From positions 1-37,260 of the forward strand of contig CAYMRB010000038.1 in NCBI GenBank assembly GCA_964392615.1: DNA of 37,260 nt. The letters are read 5' to 3'. Position numbers and translations under genes: made by a program. The notes beneath the pieces are model-generated. The model saw nothing but the letters and a program-made list of their open reading frames with translations. It did not search any database and was not told the DNA's origin. Shown piece after piece: positions 34,820-37,260 of the stretch. This DNA comes from CAYMRB01 sp964392615 (GTDB taxonomy: Bacteria; Planctomycetota; UBA8108). Positions within the stretch are counted from its first letter, which is position 1, and every line of letters begins with the position of its first letter.

Positions 34820-35299
34820 ATGGCACGCATCCGCATGCTCGCAGTGTTGCCCGCGGTGGTCGTTTTCGCTTCATGCGCCGCCGTCGGTCCGAATGGCGCT
34901 GGCCGGGAATCGATCCGAGCCGACGTCGAGCGCGTGCTGGACGCGCAGGTGCGCGCGTGGAATGACGGCAGCATCGATGACTTCATGAAGACGTACTGGA
35001 AGTCCGACGAGCTGCGCTTCGCGTCCGGCGGATCCGTGCGTCGAGGATGGCAGGAGACCATCGAGCGATATCGCGAGGCCTATCCCGATCGCGCGACGAT
35101 GGGGACGCTGCGGTTTCACGTCCACACGGTCGATGTGCTGTCGCACGAGACGGCGATGGTCTTCGGGGAGTGGCACCTCGAGCGCGAGAAGGATGCGCCC
35201 TGGGGTCTCTACACCCTGATCCTGCGCAAGGTCGACGGGCGGTGGCTTATCGTCCACGATCATACGTCGTCGGCGCCGAGCGGAACGAGGACGGAATGA
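34820..35299 (+). CDS. SnoaL/DUF4440-like exported lipoprotein or secreted protein
   Basis: The 159-residue product starts at ATG 34820 with GGAGGAGG about 9 bases upstream. The N-terminus is a signal sequence ending FASCAA, a possible lipobox with Phe at -3. The mature part has an NTF2-like fold: VLDAQVRAWNDGSIDDFMKTYW, RRGWQETIERYREAYPD, TAMVFGEWHLER and LYTLILRKVDGRWLIVHDHTS. The last phrase is the hallmark of DUF4440/SnoaL_3 proteins. The cone-shaped pocket of the fold binds or converts small molecules; the ligand here is unknown. Its stop overlaps the start of the hydrolase gene (ATGA at 35296-35299). Confidence 0.85.
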   Translation: MARIRMLAVLPAVVVFASCAAVGPNGAGRESIRADVERVLDAQVRAWNDGSIDDFMKTYWKSDELRFASGGSVRRGWQETIERYREAYPDRATMGTLRFHVHTVDVLSHETAMVFGEWHLEREKDAPWGLYTLILRKVDGRWLIVHDHTSSAPSGTRTE

Positions 35300-37260
35300 T
35301 GATGCTCCGAGCAAGGCAGCTCGCCTGCGCGCTGGTACTGCCTCTGGCGACGGCGGCGCTGAGTGCGGATGACGCGGCGCCGCTCGCCGGTACGGGGCGG
35401 CTCGAGATCGAGGGCGACATCGCGTCGCGCCTCGTCGACGGGGTCGATCGGTTCCTGCTGCGCGAACTCGCACGATCGGCCGACCGCCGCGCCGCGCACT
35501 GGCAGCGCGATTTGACCTCGATCGCCGCCTACGAGGCGTCCGTCGCGCCGAACCGCGCGCGGCTCGCTCATATCCTGGGCGTCCGCGCCGCGCGGATCGA
35601 CTATGACGAGCTCGAGTACGTCGCGACGACCGGGCAACCGGCGCTCGTCGGCCACGGGGACGGCTACCGTATCTCCGCGGTCCGCTGGCCGGCGTTCGGA
35701 GACGTCGAGGGCGAGGGGCTCCTGCTCGAGCCGACGCACGACTGCTGGGCGAACGTCGTCGCCATCCCGGACGCGGACGTGACTCCCGAGATGCTCGTCG
35801 GCCTGGCGCCTGGGGTCGCGCCGGTGTCGCGCTTTCCGCTTCGACTCGTGCGTGCAGGGTGCCGTGTACTCGTTCCTGCGCTCGTCGATCGAGGCGTCAC
35901 GCACCGCAAGCTCTCGAACCGCGAGTTCCTGTACCGCTCGGCGTTCGAGCTCGGTCGGCACATCATCGGCTACGAGATCCAGAAGGTGCTGGCAGGCGTC
36001 GACTGGTTCGCGAAGCGGCACGGCGGGCAGAAGGTCGGCGTCATCGGTCACGGCGAGGGCGCCCTTCTCGCGCTCTACGCGGCCGCGCTCGACCATCGGG
36101 TTCACGCTGTCTGTGTCAGCAGCTTCTTCGACGCGCGAGAAGACGTCTGGCGGCAGCCGATCTACCGCAACGTCTTCGGCCTGCTCGAGCAATTCGGCGA
36201 CGCAGAGGTCGCCAGCCTTGTCGCGCCGCGCGCGCTGATCGTCGAGGCCGCGCGGGCGCCGGAGGTCGTCGTGCCACCGGGGACGGGCGGCGGGCCGGGA
36301 CGTTTGACGACTCCGGATCTCGCGACCGTGCGCACCGAGATCGAGCGGGCGCGAGCGCTCGTCGACGGGTTGCCGGACGCGGCGCCGATCGAGCTCGTCG
36401 CGAGCGGCGATGACGGGCGGGGGCCGTATGGCAGCGCGCCGGCTCTCGAGGCCTTCCTCGCCGGGCTCTCCGACAAGGCGAGACTGCGAGACTCGTCGGC
36501 CATCGAGGCCGAGCTGACCCCGCAGAACGCTCGACCCGGCTACGACGCGAAGGAACGCCAGGCGCGCATGAACCACGCGCTCGATCGTCACAATCAGTGG
36601 CTGCTGCGCGAGAGCGCGTACGTGCGCAAGCAGTACTTCTCGAAGGTCGACACGAGTTCGCTCGCGAAGTTCGAGGCGACGATCGAGCCGTACCGGCTCT
36701 TCTTCCGCGACGAGGTGATCGGTCGCGTCGGGTACGAGCGTCTCGATCCGCGTCCGCGCAGTCGTCGGATCTTCGACGCGGCAAAGTGCGTCGGGTACGA
36801 GGTCGTGCTCGACGTGTTCCCGGATGTGATCGCGTTCGGCATTCTGATCGTGCCGAAGAGTATCGCGGCTGGCGACAAGCGTCCGGTCGTCGTCTGCCAG
36901 CACGGGCTCGAGGGGCGACCTCGCGACGTCGCGGATCCGCGCGTGAATCACCGCGCATACGGCCAATACGCGGTGCGTCTGGCGGAGCGGGGGTTCGTGA
37001 CGTTCGCGCCGCAGAACCTCTACATCTTCCAGGACCGCTTTCGCACGCTGCAGCGCAAGGCGAACCCGGTCAAGAAGACGCTGTTCTCGATCATCGTGCC
37101 GCAGCACCAGCAGATCGTCGATTGGCTCGGCGCGCTGCCGTTCGTCGATGCGAGGCGTATAGCGTTCTACGGCCTGTCCTACGGCGGCAAGACGGCGATG
37201 CGCGTGCCGCCGCTGGTCGACGGCTACTGCCTGTCGATCTGCAGCGCCGACTTCAACGAA
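35296..37260 (+). CDS. Exported tandem alpha/beta hydrolase, 3' end beyond window
   Basis: The frame runs 655 codons from ATG 35296 to the window edge. Three consecutive ATG codons (35296, 35299, 35302) could start it; the first overlaps the upstream stop. Residues 1-24 are a signal peptide (LACALVLPLATAALSA). The first hydrolase-like domain (about 95-390) has the elbow VIGHGEGALLALYAAAL near residue 250, where the nucleophile position of GxSxG is Gly. The second (about 440 to the end) has RPVVVCQHGLEGRPRD as oxyanion region and YGLSYGGKTAMRV near residue 626, with an intact Ser. Such proteins resemble acetyl-xylan esterase or dienelactone-hydrolase-type enzymes, but the substrate is unknown. 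The Asp/His of the second triad would lie beyond the window. Confidence 0.82.
   Translation, partial: MMMLRARQLACALVLPLATAALSADDAAPLAGTGRLEIEGDIASRLVDGVDRFLLRELARSADRRAAHWQRDLTSIAAYEASVAPNRARLAHILGVRAARIDYDELEYVATTGQPALVGHGDGYRISAVRWPAFGDVEGEGLLLEPTHDCWANVVAIPDADVTPEMLVGLAPGVAPVSRFPLRLVRAGCRVLVPALVDRGVTHRKLSNREFLYRSAFELGRHIIGYEIQKVLAGVDWFAKRHGGQKVGVIGHGEGALLALYAAALDHRVHAVCVSSFFDAREDVWRQPIYRNVFGLLEQFGDAEVASLVAPRALIVEAARAPEVVVPPGTGGGPGRLTTPDLATVRTEIERARALVDGLPDAAPIELVASGDDGRGPYGSAPALEAFLAGLSDKARLRDSSAIEAELTPQNARPGYDAKERQARMNHALDRHNQWLLRESAYVRKQYFSKVDTSSLAKFEATIEPYRLFFRDEVIGRVGYERLDPRPRSRRIFDAAKCVGYEVVLDVFPDVIAFGILIVPKSIAAGDKRPVVVCQHGLEGRPRDVADPRVNHRAYGQYAVRLAERGFVTFAPQNLYIFQDRFRTLQRKANPVKKTLFSIIVPQHQQIVDWLGALPFVDARRIAFYGLSYGGKTAMRVPPLVDGYCLSICSADFNE

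Overview
This is high-GC bacterial DNA packed with genes on both strands. No rRNA, tRNA, CRISPR array or insertion sequence is visible. The gene mix suggests Planctomycetota or a similar environmental lineage, possibly a metagenome scaffold: very large secreted LTD/CotH and FN3 proteins, an SGLT-type symporter with a galactokinase, HEAT-repeat proteins, and an archaeal-type AspRS. This placement is inferred from gene content only. A run of ten Ns at 4698-4707, flanked by C/G homopolymers, is a scaffold gap, so linkage between 1-4697 and 4708-37260 rests on the assembly.

Layout. 1-2701 (-): secreted lamin-tail/CotH protein, cut by the window edge. 3007-4194 (+): exported sialidase-like protein. 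4210-4605 (-): small membrane protein. 4756-8022 (-): exported TPR/HEAT-repeat protein. 8260-8727 (+): small membrane protein. 8809-11741 (-): histidine kinase and OmpR-type regulator in one operon, divergent from 11964-15099 (+): SGLT-type Na+/sugar symporter and galactokinase-family kinase, 4 bp apart. 15224-15880 (+): peptidoglycan amidase. 16021-17640 (+): purF of the Bacillus type, with propeptide and Fe-S cysteines. 17675-24915 (-): a 2072-residue metallophosphoesterase/FN3 protein overlapping a membrane-anchored carboxypeptidase-regulatory-like protein by 4 bp. 25124-31923 (-): a same-strand run of aspS, M16 peptidase, beta-propeller glycosidase-like protein and a YnbA-type CDP-alcohol phosphatidyltransferase. 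32031-32351 (-): degenerate receiver-like protein. 32779-33717 (+): tyrosine-recombinase-like protein lacking its catalytic tyrosine. 33791-37260 (+): Tat-exported TIM-barrel protein, SnoaL-like lipoprotein and a tandem alpha/beta hydrolase cut by the window edge.

How the genes may fit together. Many products are exported and act on, or bind, glycans or phosphoesters (sialidase, GH43/GH130-like propeller, CotH/LTD, metallophosphoesterase, TIM barrel, hydrolase). The symporter/kinase pair offers uptake and phosphorylation of a galactose-like sugar, and the divergent two-component system is a candidate regulator. This glycan-scavenging picture is an inference. The most testable sequence-level observations are the non-discriminating residues in AspRS, the full Fe-S cysteine set in PurF, the degraded recombinase active site, the tandem hydrolase with one dead and one intact nucleophile elbow, and a module shared by the two largest secreted proteins.
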